Shown: positions 37,803-46,123, counted from the stretch's first letter. The stretch is DNA of 46,130 nucleotides from Pedosphaera sp. (GCA_009695275.1 SIBF01000009.1:1-46130), one strand, 5' to 3'. Notes: generated from the letters alone by a model not told the origin. Translations and numbers: made by a program.

Positions 37803-38210
37803 TTATTTGGCCGCCGGTGCTCTCAATAATCCCGAGGTAATCTTCTCCAGATGCCAAATCTCCTTCTTCAACAGCGCCGAGACCCGGTGCTTGGTGAGAT
37901 AAACGCGGGCGACGCTGATGCCGAGTGTCTGCGCCACCTCCGCCGGGCGCCAACCCTTGGTCACATGGAGATCGAACACCTGGAATTGCCGCTCCTCGAT
38001 TCGTTCACGTACACGTTCCATGGCTTGCGCGAGAAGGTTCTTTTCCCAGGCGGTGTCCCATTCGACGCCGAACTCGGGAAGCGAAGGGTCCGGAATGCGC
38101 TCAATCGTCGCCGTGCTGCCAGCGTCGTCCTTGGGTAGTGCGTGCGACTCGCCGGCAATTCCTCCATCCCACTTCCGTTTCCTGATTTGATCCTGAATCC
38201 TCCAACGCAC
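37803..38210 (-). pseudogene. ECF RNA polymerase sigma factor, C-terminal remnant
   Basis: The frame starts within sigma region 2.4 (RWRIQDQIRKRKW, corresponding to TRxRIxDxLRKR) and runs through region 4 with the HTH (FQVFDLHVTKGWRPAEVAQTL, SVARVYLTKHRVSALLKKE). A stop lies in frame two codons upstream of GTG 38210, and neither other minus-strand frame upstream shows region 2, so the core-binding part is gone. This sigma subgroup is, from memory, the one that accompanies PEGPGTPQAD-type kinases in Verrucomicrobiota. The 121 bp upstream of it holds nothing recognisable. Confidence 0.75.
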
Positions 38211-38331
38211 AAGTTACCACGCCGGATTTTCCAGGTATCACTTTTGCCGACACCGCCGCTGGTACTCAAGACACAGCGTTTTATCGAGTGAGGATGGATC
38301 CATGAACTCTCGTTACGTAGGCACGAAAGAA

Positions 38332-39261
38332 TCACTTCGGCCACACGTCCAATCCAATCTTCTTGAGCAAAGCTTGGAATCGCGGTTCATCGCGCAGTCC
38401 ATCCCAGGCGGGGTCTCTCCGCAGGCCACCCCCGCCAAAGTGTGGATTCACGAGCGCTTCTGCCTTCTTATCGAATGCACGTTCCAGGTATGTTAGGGCT
38501 TCGGCGCGATTGCCCAAGGCCGCGTGAACACGGGCCACGAAGTATGGCTGCACGTAGCGATTGCTCTTTTGTCGCTCCAGTTCCCGCAAGGTGTCTGCTG
38601 CTTTCTCACGTTCCCCCATGAGCGCATAGGTGTATCCTTCCAGGGCAAGGAACTCCGGTGCATTGAACAGGTCCCGCGTCTTTCGGATTTCTTCCAAGGC
38701 AAGGCGGAAATCCTTCTTCGCGATCGCGCACTGGGCGGCAAAGCAGTGCTGCCCGTATTGTTTTGCATCCAATGCGTCCGCGCGGTGCCCTTCACGAATG
38801 CCGTCGTCATAGCGTCCTTCCGCGAACGCTCCGATCGCTACGTACAGGCGGTGGAGCCAATCCGTGGGGTCCTCCGCCTCCAGTTTCCGCTGTTCGAGGC
38901 GTGACTCGTTTGTGCGCCCGATGGTCAGGTAGTACACAGCCCAAGAGATATGATCCTCGGGGTGCCAGCGGATCAGTCTTTCAAAGACTTGCTTTGCCTC
39001 CTGCCAGTTCCACTCGTAGGAGAGTTTGTAGAAAGCCAGCCAGTACTGAGCTTCGAAACTCGTATCGTCCAGCTTGAGGATCTCGAGCGCATGGGTCATA
39101 ATCTCAGGCCAGACGTCATCCGCCGCCAACTCTCCAATGGCATAATCACGGATTGCCACGATCATCGTGTGGTAGGCGCGAATGCAGTCCCGATCAATCT
39201 GGATAGCGCGGTTGAGCGTCTTTCTGGACTTCGTGACTTCCTCCCGCGTGTTCATCGCCAT
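38332..39261 (-). CDS. TPR-repeat protein, probably the detached C-terminal part of a kinase-TPR protein
   Basis: The 309 residues from ATG 39261 (GGGCGGAG before it) are TPR-type helices throughout (AIQIDRDCIRAYHTMIVAIR, ALEILKLDDTSFEAQYWLAF, ALGNRAEALTYLERAFDKKA). The ending GLRDEPRFQALLKKIGLDVW is the standard C-terminus of verrucomicrobial kinase- or adenylate-cyclase-linked TPR proteins (LRxDPRFQxLLxxxGL). The kinase gene ends only 15 nt upstream, at the point where such proteins normally enter their TPR part. Either a stop split one gene into two cistrons, or they were always coupled genes. Confidence 0.8.
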   Translation of the reverse strand: MAMNTREEVTKSRKTLNRAIQIDRDCIRAYHTMIVAIRDYAIGELAADDVWPEIMTHALEILKLDDTSFEAQYWLAFYKLSYEWNWQEAKQVFERLIRWHPEDHISWAVYYLTIGRTNESRLEQRKLEAEDPTDWLHRLYVAIGAFAEGRYDDGIREGHRADALDAKQYGQHCFAAQCAIAKKDFRLALEEIRKTRDLFNAPEFLALEGYTYALMGEREKAADTLRELERQKSNRYVQPYFVARVHAALGNRAEALTYLERAFDKKAEALVNPHFGGGGLRRDPAWDGLRDEPRFQALLKKIGLDVWPK

Positions 39262-39276
39262 CTCCGCCCATCCCTG

Positions 39277-40866
39277 TTAGGTCAGTCTAAGTGTTTCGAT
39301 TTTGTTCAGGAGTTTCTGATCGATTTGTTGTGCAGCTCCCTCGGTAATTCTCAAGCCCAGCTTGTCTGCGATGCGTTCAATGGAATCTCGTTCCAGAGCG
39401 ATCAAGTCATTGGTTTTGCCGGCGAAAGTCTCCTTCAACAGCGGCTGGTCGTTGCGCGCTTCATAGAGGCAAACCGTGAGGCTGATCGTGTCGTTCGTGG
39501 TTGAGATTTGGCCCGTCAGGATGTGGCTTGCGGTGTTCGTCTTCGCCAACGAACGCCGAAGTTCGTCCTCGTTCAACGAAACCCACCCGGATTTGCGCGG
39601 GCCCGTCTTCACACCGTGGATCAACGGCAGGGCGTCGATAAACGCATCAGTCAAATCGCCTCTTAAGTCGTCAATATACGCCGTGGCGTTCTGCCAGGGG
39701 CGGTCGTTCTCGACGGCATTCGTCCCCGTGTTGCGGAACGGCAGGACGAAAATGGAGACCCTCTCCTTCACAGCGGACACAGGGATCTGCCCTTGCTTCT
39801 GTCGCGGGTTGATGAACACCAGCGTGAGCAATGCCAGCAGCGCGGCGATCGGGATCGCGCGTTTCGTCAGGTTGAGCGCTTGTTCAAAGTTGCGCCGGGT
39901 TCGCACCGATTTTCCCCGCTGCAGCCGCTCAAGGTCTTTGCCCAATTCCACGGCTGATTGATAACGCCGTTCCGGGTCTTTGGCGCAAGCTTTAAGCAGG
40001 ATTTCGTTGAACTCGACGACGGCGCGGCGATCCGGCCACTCGCGCAGGTCTTCGGGCAGCTCAGGAAACCGTCGGCGGTCCAGGCCGGTGCTGATTTCGT
40101 AGAGCAGTTTGCCCAGGCTGAAGATGTCGGCCTGAGGCGTACCGGGGCCTTCCGGCGGAAGGTAGCCTTCCGTCCCTACGATCGAGTGCGTGTCGCCCGC
40201 CTCGGTCACCAACCCGATGTCACCGAGCTTGGGCACATCGTTCACAAAAATCACGTTGGAGGGCTTTATATCCCGGTGAACGAGGCCGTGCTGATGCAAG
40301 TGCGCGAGGGCCGTCGTCAGCGAGAGACCGATTTGGATGCAGTCTGGGATGGGGAGGCGCGTGTGCTGTTCGAGGTCGGAGCGGAGAGTTCGTGGGATGT
40401 ATTCCTTCGTAGCAGCCGAGGTGACGAGGCTCTGATTGATTCCCCGTTCATTTGAAGTGAGCCTCGTTACCTCGGCTGCTACGGGAGGAGTAGCGTCGTC
40501 CGCCAATTCCATCACATAATAGAAGCATCCGGCCGCGTCGTTCTTCCCCACGTGCAGAATCGCAAGCTGGCTGGGATGGGAGCGGGAGATCGGCTCGAAA
40601 CGTTGAATGCCTTCGAACTCGCGTTCGCACGGGCGTGCGTCGCTGAAGCGGCTGCGGTGAATGATCTTCACCGCCCGGAATTCGCCAAGGACGTTGCGCG
40701 CGAGCCAGACTTCGCCATAGGCCCCGGCACCGATACGCCTCAACAGCTCGTAATCGGGAACCGTGATCCTTGCTGGTTCAACGCCGTCGGGACGTGAAGA
40801 ACTTCCCCCGGTCGAAACGAATGGCCCGGCAGCATTCCACTTGGGGATTTCGCCGGACGGTTGCAC
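39277..40866 (-). CDS. Membrane Ser/Thr protein kinase
   Basis: Starts at GTG 40866 (529 residues; no ATG precedes the kinase domain). Hanks-type elements are IGAGAYGEVW (about 43-52), FRAVKII with the ATP-binding Lys, HRDIKPSN (catalytic Asp), GDIGLV (DFG replaced by DIG, common in this subfamily), and GTEGYLPPEGPGTPQADIFS (activation loop and APE equivalent). A single TM lies at about 338-354 (AIPIAALLALLTLVFI), followed by an extracytoplasmic part with FVLPFRNTGTNAVEN and a FlgO/TolB-like strand-helix pattern. A REP-like element is inserted in frame at residues about 129-153, after the hinge (YYVMELADDATPP). A perfect FNR box lies 69 bp before the start. Confidence 0.88.
   Translation of the reverse strand: MQPSGEIPKWNAAGPFVSTGGSSSRPDGVEPARITVPDYELLRRIGAGAYGEVWLARNVLGEFRAVKIIHRSRFSDARPCEREFEGIQRFEPISRSHPSQLAILHVGKNDAAGCFYYVMELADDATPPVAAEVTRLTSNERGINQSLVTSAATKEYIPRTLRSDLEQHTRLPIPDCIQIGLSLTTALAHLHQHGLVHRDIKPSNVIFVNDVPKLGDIGLVTEAGDTHSIVGTEGYLPPEGPGTPQADIFSLGKLLYEISTGLDRRRFPELPEDLREWPDRRAVVEFNEILLKACAKDPERRYQSAVELGKDLERLQRGKSVRTRRNFEQALNLTKRAIPIAALLALLTLVFINPRQKQGQIPVSAVKERVSIFVLPFRNTGTNAVENDRPWQNATAYIDDLRGDLTDAFIDALPLIHGVKTGPRKSGWVSLNEDELRRSLAKTNTASHILTGQISTTNDTISLTVCLYEARNDQPLLKETFAGKTNDLIALERDSIERIADKLGLRITEGAAQQIDQKLLNKIETLRLT
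40408..40483. repeat. REP-like palindrome (GTAGCAGCCGA family) within the kinase gene
   Basis: Arms CGTAGCAGCCGAGGTGACGA... (40408-40432) and ...CTCGGCTGCTACG (40459-40483) are 25 bp with one mismatch, loop 26 bp. On the minus strand it codes for VAAEVTRLTSNERGI then NQSLVTSAAT, the same reading frame as the copy at 29904-29999 in another gene. Confidence 0.85.
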
Positions 40867-41252
40867 AGCGGTTGCAGAGTAGTGTCAACCTTCCACGACT
40901 GCGATAGCGGAATTTGCTTTGAAGCACCTTGATCCAAATCAACGCGCACCGTCTTACGACCGGCAAAAATGACGCATGGCTAGCGAACACTGCCAAACAC
41001 TGGACGTGAATCGAGGCCATGAACTCCGGAGGGACGAGTTTCACGAGTCCCCAACTGGAATGGGGTGTTGTCAGAGTGGGCCTCTTGGAACTCGGCCCTC
41101 CGGGGCAGGGAGATTCAAGGAGAGAGCGGAGCGATTCCGTGGCGGAGATCTTCCGGGCGCGGTCGGCAGGCTCGATTGGATTCTCTATCTGCCTGGCGCG
41201 GAGCTTGGAAGTTCTTCACATCGACTTCCGACCCATTGAAATCTGAATTGTT
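40867..41252. other. 386-bp divergent intergenic region
   Basis: It lies between the kinase (minus) and the enolase-superfamily gene (plus). The only signal I see is the perfect FNR box at 40929-40942. Short open frames on both strands have no recognisable content. Confidence 0.6.
40929..40942. promoter_or_regulatory. Perfect FNR consensus box TTGATCCAAATCAA
   Basis: It matches TTGAT-N4-ATCAA exactly. Its centre is 69 bp before the kinase start (GTG 40866) and 317 bp before ATG 41253, so the kinase is the likely target. Confidence 0.75.
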
Positions 41253-42461
41253 ATGAAGATCACCGAGGTCGAAACCATCTTGATCGATGAATTCCCGAAC
41301 CTTGTTTACGTCCGCCTGCACACGGATGAAGGGATCATCGGGCTGGGCGAAACTTTTTTCACGGCCGAAGCCGTCAAGGCTTGGATTCATTCCATGGCCG
41401 CGCCATATCTGCTGGGCAAAGACCCGTTGCGGATCGAACAACATTGGCACGGTCTCAACGGATTCGTTGGATTCAATAGCACTGGGGTTGAAATGAGGGC
41501 GCGCTCCGCGATCGACGTGGCGCTCTGGGACATCCTGGGCCAGGTCTGCCGCCAACCGCTTTATCAACTCCTGGGTGGAATCGTGCGTGAACGGGTGCCG
41601 GTTTACAACACGTGCGCCGGTTACGGCTACGTCCGGAAAAGCCTGGAGCGTTACATCGAGAAAAATTCCACCCCTGGTCCGCACGCGGCAGAAAACATCG
41701 GGCCTTACGAGGATCTCGAAGCCTTCACGCATCGCGCGGGCGAACTGGCACAAAGCCTCCTCGCGGAAGGTATTCGCGGGATGAAAATCTGGCCGTTTGA
41801 TCCTTTCGCGGAAACTTCCGGAGGCCACTCGATTTCAGCGCAAGATCTCAAAACGGCTCTGCAACCCTTTGAGAAAATACGCGCGGCCGTAGGCGATCAG
41901 ATCGAGATCATGGTCGAGCTTCATTCCATGTGGGATCTGCCAACGGCCATGAAGATCGCCCGCGCTTTGGAACCTTACGAGCCGGCATGGTATGAAGATC
42001 CAGTCAAGATGGATGACCTTGGCGCGCTTGTAAGATTTTCCGAAGCCACCCGGATTCCGACTGCCGCCAGCGAGACCCTGGCCACACGATGGTCCTTCCG
42101 CGAACTGTTGGAGCGGCGCGCTGCTGGAATGATCATTTACGACCCGACCTGGGTGGGTGGAATTTCTGAGGGCAAGAAGATCGCTGCGATGGCAGAAGCT
42201 TACCAGCTTCCCGCAACGCCGCACGATTGTGTTGGCCCGGTCTCCTTTGCTGTGGCCGTGCATATCTCAGTGAGCACGCCCAACACACCGATTCAAGAGT
42301 TTGTCCGGGCATTTTACACAAGTTGGTATCGCGAGCTCGTCACCGAACTGCCCAAAGTGTCCAACGGCTTTGTCGAACCGCTGACGGCTCCCGGATTGGG
42401 CACTCAATTACTTCCCGGGTTGCTCGATCGTGCGGATGTTCGTCGCCGGTGCAGTCGATGA
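41253..42461 (+). CDS. Enolase-superfamily (mandelate racemase/muconate lactonising) sugar-acid dehydratase
   Basis: The 402 residues have an N-terminal capping domain (1-115; FFTAEAVKAWIHSMAAPYLL, SAIDVALWDILGQ) and a TIM barrel. Metal ligands are E222 (MVELHSMWDL), E248 (WYEDP) and E274 (ASETL); candidate acid/base residues are K178 (MKIWPFD) and H324-D325 (TPHDCVGP). The pattern matches GalD/ManD-like dehydratases acting on hexonates, but the substrate cannot be told. It precedes a DUF6807 protein and a sugar isomerase on the same strand, forming a probable carbohydrate-acid catabolic group. Confidence 0.88.
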   Translation: MKITEVETILIDEFPNLVYVRLHTDEGIIGLGETFFTAEAVKAWIHSMAAPYLLGKDPLRIEQHWHGLNGFVGFNSTGVEMRARSAIDVALWDILGQVCRQPLYQLLGGIVRERVPVYNTCAGYGYVRKSLERYIEKNSTPGPHAAENIGPYEDLEAFTHRAGELAQSLLAEGIRGMKIWPFDPFAETSGGHSISAQDLKTALQPFEKIRAAVGDQIEIMVELHSMWDLPTAMKIARALEPYEPAWYEDPVKMDDLGALVRFSEATRIPTAASETLATRWSFRELLERRAAGMIIYDPTWVGGISEGKKIAAMAEAYQLPATPHDCVGPVSFAVAVHISVSTPNTPIQEFVRAFYTSWYRELVTELPKVSNGFVEPLTAPGLGTQLLPGLLDRADVRRRCSR

Positions 42462-42476
42462 CGAAGGTGGTTTCGT

Positions 42477-42490
42477 TTGACCCTGGTCAA
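42477..42490. promoter_or_regulatory. FNR/DNR-type box TTGACCCTGGTCAA before the DUF6807 gene
   Basis: A perfect 5-4-5 palindrome centred about 41 bp before the preferred start GTG 42525. If it activates from -41.5, transcription would begin at about the start codon. Confidence 0.65.
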
Positions 42491-42524
42491 GGGGGGGCGC
42501 ACTTCATTGGGCTAGGATTTGATC

Positions 42525-43535
42525 GTGAGTATTTCTTCGCCAGCCTGGGTCTGCGCGCTTGCTGCTTTCTTGGCACTTGTCGGCCAGCGAACTGGCGCAG
42601 CCCCTCCAGCAAGCAAGTCCAATGCATCGATGACGGCCATCGTGCAACCTGAACGCGGCTTGCTAGAATGGCACCTGAAAGGGCGCAAGCTGCTCGCCTA
42701 CACCTTCGCAACAAATCAGTTCAAGCCCTACGTCCGTGAACTCTGCTCGCTCGCCGGCGACAATGTGCTTCGCGACGCGCCTGCTGATCATCTCCATCAC
42801 CACGGATTGATGTATGCCATCCGGGTGAACGGCGTGAATTTTTGGGAAGAAGTCAACAAGCCCGGCCACGAATGCCACGTGAAGCTGCTTGCGCACGACA
42901 CCGGCCACAGCCCCAATGGACTACCGCAGGCCAGCTTCACCGAACTCGTCCACTGGGTGCCGCATGGCGACCACGCGCTGGCGGACACAACGCCCTTTGC
43001 ATCACTTGTCGAAAGACGAACACTCAGGCTGACGGTGGATGAGGCCAACGAAGAAGTCATGCTGGCGTGGCACGCGGAGTTTGAAGTTGGCGCGCGCACG
43101 AACCGAGTGACGCTTCACGGTTCTGATTACAACGGCCTCGGAATACGTCTTCCCGCCGCATGGGACCACGTCGCGCGCCATGAGAATTCGGAGGAAACAC
43201 CTTACCCGGCAGGAGGCAAGCCAGGAGCGGTGCCGGCCCGCTGGGGCGCCGTGTCGCACACGGTTGACGGGCGCACGATGCAAGTCGTGCTCTTCGCCCG
43301 GCCGCGCGAGCACGCAGGCACGAACTCGTTCTTCGCGATGACCGAGCCGTTCACCTATTTGTCGGCGACCCAGGGTCTCGACAAAGCACCGCTCGAATAC
43401 CGCGCCGGCGATCGTTTCGCCATCGATTATCTAGTGCTTGTTTACCCCACCGCCCGCACTGCGTCCCAAATGGAGGCGCGTTACTTGGCCTGGGCGCGCG
43501 AGCTCGACGACAAAAAACCAACAACACAGAGGTGA
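42525..43535 (+). CDS. DUF6807 (PmoA-like) exported protein
   Basis: GTG 42525 is preferred because AGGA lies 7 nt ahead; TTG 42519 is too close to it. A leader (SISSPAWVCALAAFLALVGQ...GAA) is likely cleaved. The core has DAPADHLHHHGLMYAIRVNGVNFW (quoted in part: DHLHHHGLMYAI), then FWEEVNKPGHECH and GLGIRLPAAWDH, the pattern of DUF6807, annotated as 'methane oxygenase PmoA family' although unrelated to methane oxidation. The His-rich centre suggests metal or sugar binding. It ends 3 nt before the next start, with the Shine-Dalgarno overlapping its stop, so it is coupled to the isomerase-like gene. Confidence 0.85.
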   Translation: MSISSPAWVCALAAFLALVGQRTGAAPPASKSNASMTAIVQPERGLLEWHLKGRKLLAYTFATNQFKPYVRELCSLAGDNVLRDAPADHLHHHGLMYAIRVNGVNFWEEVNKPGHECHVKLLAHDTGHSPNGLPQASFTELVHWVPHGDHALADTTPFASLVERRTLRLTVDEANEEVMLAWHAEFEVGARTNRVTLHGSDYNGLGIRLPAAWDHVARHENSEETPYPAGGKPGAVPARWGAVSHTVDGRTMQVVLFARPREHAGTNSFFAMTEPFTYLSATQGLDKAPLEYRAGDRFAIDYLVLVYPTARTASQMEARYLAWARELDDKKPTTQR

Positions 43536-43538
43536 CCT

Positions 43539-44375
43539 ATGGGAGAAATTTATTTCGGCATCAACCTGGAGTTCGTCCGCCATCACGACAAGCCGTTCGA
43601 ATGGGGCGTCGAGAAGGCCGCGCAGCTCGGCTATACGCACGTCGAGCCGATGGTGCATTGGGGCCGCGAGTTGTTGAGCGAGGCTGGCTACTTCCACAGC
43701 GTCTCGATGCTCGACGACCCGCTGCGCATCAAGCGCGCGTGCGACAAGGCGGGCGTTAAACTCTCCGGCCTCTCCGCTCACACGCCGCTCTGCAAACCGG
43801 AGATCAGTGTCGAGTATCTCAAGCAGGCCATCCGCTTCGCCGCCGAATGCGGCGCACCCGTGGTGAACACTGATGAAGGCCCCAAGCCGCCGTGGACCAC
43901 CGAGGTCGAGGATTTCACTCTCATGCGCTACACGCTCATGGAAGCCGCGAAGGTCGCGGAGCCGCGTGGCATCCTCATAGGCCTTGAGCCGCACCAGCAA
44001 TACAGCAAACACCCCGACGGCCTCGACCGCATCTACTCGCTGGTGAACAGCCCGGCCATCGGCATCAACTTCGATACGGGCAACAGCTACCTCTGCGGCC
44101 ACGATCCGCTGAAGTGGCTCGCTCGCGTCGTGGACCGCCTCGTGCATCTGCATGCCAAGGACATCTCTGACGAGCAATCGAGCGCCGAGCGCGGCAAGGT
44201 CACCGGCACACCCGTCGGCTGCGCCTGTGGTGATGGGGTCATTGACTGGCTGTCAGTCAGCGAGATTTGCCGGAAAGCGAAACGCGACATTGTGCTCTCC
44301 GTCGAGTGCGGCACCGTTGAACAAGCGGAGCGCTCAATCAAGCACCTGAAAAATCTCGTGCAGCGTCGTCAGTGA
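43539..44375 (+). CDS. Sugar phosphate isomerase/epimerase-like TIM-barrel protein
   Basis: The 278-residue AP-endonuclease-2/xylose-isomerase-like barrel has strands with NLEFVRHHDKPFEWGVEKAA, AQLGYTHVEPMVHWG, VVNTDEGPKP, GILIGLEPHQQY (metal Glu), IGINFDTGNSYLCGHDP (Asp/Asn ligands), VHLHAKDIS (His) and VLSVECGT (Glu). The metal-site pattern E...D...H...E is complete. AGAGGTGA precedes ATG 43539. With the upstream enolase-superfamily and DUF6807 genes it suggests degradation of a sugar or sugar acid. Confidence 0.88.
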   Translation: MGEIYFGINLEFVRHHDKPFEWGVEKAAQLGYTHVEPMVHWGRELLSEAGYFHSVSMLDDPLRIKRACDKAGVKLSGLSAHTPLCKPEISVEYLKQAIRFAAECGAPVVNTDEGPKPPWTTEVEDFTLMRYTLMEAAKVAEPRGILIGLEPHQQYSKHPDGLDRIYSLVNSPAIGINFDTGNSYLCGHDPLKWLARVVDRLVHLHAKDISDEQSSAERGKVTGTPVGCACGDGVIDWLSVSEICRKAKRDIVLSVECGTVEQAERSIKHLKNLVQRRQ

Positions 44376-44409
44376 TTGGCATTCGCGGCGATTGGCGTCG
44401 CCCGAACGA

Positions 44410-45849
44410 CTAATGTTCGGCCGCCGTTCCCGACTCCTCGAGCAAATGCCGGATCACATCCGCAGCGGAGTAACTATCGCGGTTCGGCGAGAGAAAACGA
44501 GAGATGTCCGCCACTTCATCGCCGGCGGTGAGGAGCGCTGGCTCACGATAGCCCCCTGGCTGAATCTGGCCCAGACCGATGGTGGACAACAGCCCGTTGC
44601 AGACGCACTTGCGGCCGTTGATATCGGCCAGGTCTCCGCCTTTGGCTACGTAATGGTCTTCGGGTTCGCCTGGACAACGGTAGCCGAGAGTCCCTTCTGG
44701 TTTGCGATAGGCGCGGCGCAAGTATCCAAGATCGCAAACTCGCTCACGCGCCAGATAGATTTCTGACTCGGAGAGCGTGTCGGCCAAACGCGCGACCTTG
44801 AATGGAAAGCCGGTGGGGGACGCCACTGGATCGGTGAAAACTTCCATGCCCCCGTCACGGCTGGAGCGCAGAACCTGTGCTTTCAATCCGGCCTCGATGC
44901 CGGACTCCTCGCAGAAAGCGAATGCTGTTCCTACTTGCACGCCGGCTGCTCCGATGCGCAACGCTTCGGCCAGGCGCGCCGGGGTGGCATACGAACCTGC
45001 CATCCAAAACGGCAACCCCAGGGCGCGGATCTTTTCGAGGTCCGGGACATCCCGCGACCCGTAAATCGGCTCGCCCCGTTCATTGAGTTGCGCAACACCC
45101 CGCGGCGGCGCGTTGTGCCCGCCGGCGGTGGGGCCTTCCACCACGAAGCCATCGACGCGCCCGCTGGCTTTGCGAGCGAGGGTCAGGGCGAGCACGGTGG
45201 AGGAAATGATGGCGAGAAAGTGAGGACGTTTCAGTTCGGGCGGAGTCGTTCCGCAGAAGGCCGCAGGATCAAAAGCGCAATAAAACTCGTCGCTCGGTCC
45301 AGCGCCTTCGACTTCGAGATTCAACCTTACCGTCTGACCTCGCGCCAGTTGATCCAGAAGGCCGGGAATGGCCATTGGAATGCCCGCGCCCATGAGCACG
45401 TAATCCACTCCCGCGAGCATCGCGCCAAAGAGCGAGGGCAGGGTGGGGAGCTGGATCTTTTGCAGGTAGTTGATGCCGACGAGCCCGGTGTGCCCTTCCT
45501 TGGCCAGGAAGACTTCAGCGAAATTGGCCAGCACGATGAGTTCGACCAGCGCCGGGGCGGGCTGTTGCGAAAGGATGGGGGTCGGTTTGAAAGGCTGGCC
45601 GGTTGGCTTGCCGCCAGGAATGAAGTAACGATCCAGTGCGCGTTGCGCCATCTCAGGAAAGGGAAACTGCGCGAGCGCCCGGCGCATATCCCCGTCCGGA
45701 TCGCCCTCCTGCAATCGTCGTGCGAGAATTACGTCCAGCGCCGTGCCTGAGACAACCCCGAGCTGGCCCAGTTGGGAAACCGCGCGTGCCAGACGCCAGT
45801 TGGAGACACCAGCGCCCATGCCGCCCTGGATGATTAACGGATCAGACAT
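44410..45849 (-). CDS. Nitronate monooxygenase-like FMN enzyme, long form
   Basis: ATG 45849 (MSDPLIIQGGMGAGVSNWRLARAVS; quoted in part: IIQGGMGAGVSNWRLA) gives 479 residues; the longer open frame upstream runs through the FNR-type box and is not used. The TIM barrel has QGGMGAGVS (FMN), GINYLQKIQ, VEGPTAGGHNAPP (catalytic His in AGGH), WMAGSYATP and GAAGVQVGTAFAFCEES. It is longer than typical nitronate monooxygenase (about 350) owing to an insert and a Cys-rich C-terminus (YRCPGEPEDHYV, GRKCVCNGLLSTIGLGQ), similar to the PfaD/2-nitropropane-dioxygenase-like group. The reaction may be oxidation of nitronates or a reductase step. An FNR-type box lies about 55 bp before the start. Confidence 0.8.
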   Translation of the reverse strand: MSDPLIIQGGMGAGVSNWRLARAVSQLGQLGVVSGTALDVILARRLQEGDPDGDMRRALAQFPFPEMAQRALDRYFIPGGKPTGQPFKPTPILSQQPAPALVELIVLANFAEVFLAKEGHTGLVGINYLQKIQLPTLPSLFGAMLAGVDYVLMGAGIPMAIPGLLDQLARGQTVRLNLEVEGAGPSDEFYCAFDPAAFCGTTPPELKRPHFLAIISSTVLALTLARKASGRVDGFVVEGPTAGGHNAPPRGVAQLNERGEPIYGSRDVPDLEKIRALGLPFWMAGSYATPARLAEALRIGAAGVQVGTAFAFCEESGIEAGLKAQVLRSSRDGGMEVFTDPVASPTGFPFKVARLADTLSESEIYLARERVCDLGYLRRAYRKPEGTLGYRCPGEPEDHYVAKGGDLADINGRKCVCNGLLSTIGLGQIQPGGYREPALLTAGDEVADISRFLSPNRDSYSAADVIRHLLEESGTAAEH

Positions 45850-45897
45850 AATGCTTTCAATCGGCGTAACGATAGCTGCGGGGGAGAATGAATACAT

Positions 45898-45911
45898 TTG
45901 ACGCGGGTCAA
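45898..45911. promoter_or_regulatory. FNR/DNR-type box TTGACGCGGGTCAA before the flavoenzyme gene
   Basis: Identical 14-mer to 26396-26409, flanked in both places by an extra T on the left. It is centred about 55 bp before ATG 45849 on the minus strand. Confidence 0.75.
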
Positions 45912-45959
45912 ACCTACAGAGAGTTGGGAGGGGTCGATTGAAAGTGGCGGGCAAACCGC

Positions 45960-45984
45960 GTGGGTCAGGCTTCCAGCCTGACAC
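45960..45984. repeat. REP-like palindrome, second copy
   Basis: GTGGGTCAGGCT-TCC-AGCCTGACACT: same family as 33282-33312, with two mismatches at the outer end of the stem. Confidence 0.65.
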
Positions 45985-46043
45985 TGGAGTTTGGACATTT
46001 CCTGAAGTCCTCGGTGAACATTTCGAAGTCGCGCAGCTCGCTG

Positions 46044-46123
46044 TCTCCCGAAGGGAGATTTGAGAATAACCCAGCCTTTCAAGGCTGGGATGTCCATGGA
46101 GAAATCCAAGTCCCGAACGGGAC
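46044..46123. repeat. Cluster of three short palindromes at the right window edge
   Basis: TCTCCC-GAA-GGGAGA (46044-46058), CCCAGCCTT-TC-AAGGCTGGG (46070-46089) and GTCCCG-AA-CGGGAC (46110-46123) lie in series. They look like one composite REP element that may continue past the window. No gene is visible in 45912-46130. Confidence 0.65.

Noticed and set aside
42525-43535. Particulate methane monooxygenase subunit (PmoA)
   Set aside because: The family label 'PmoA-like' is a historical name; this is a soluble exported DUF6807 protein without membrane helices.
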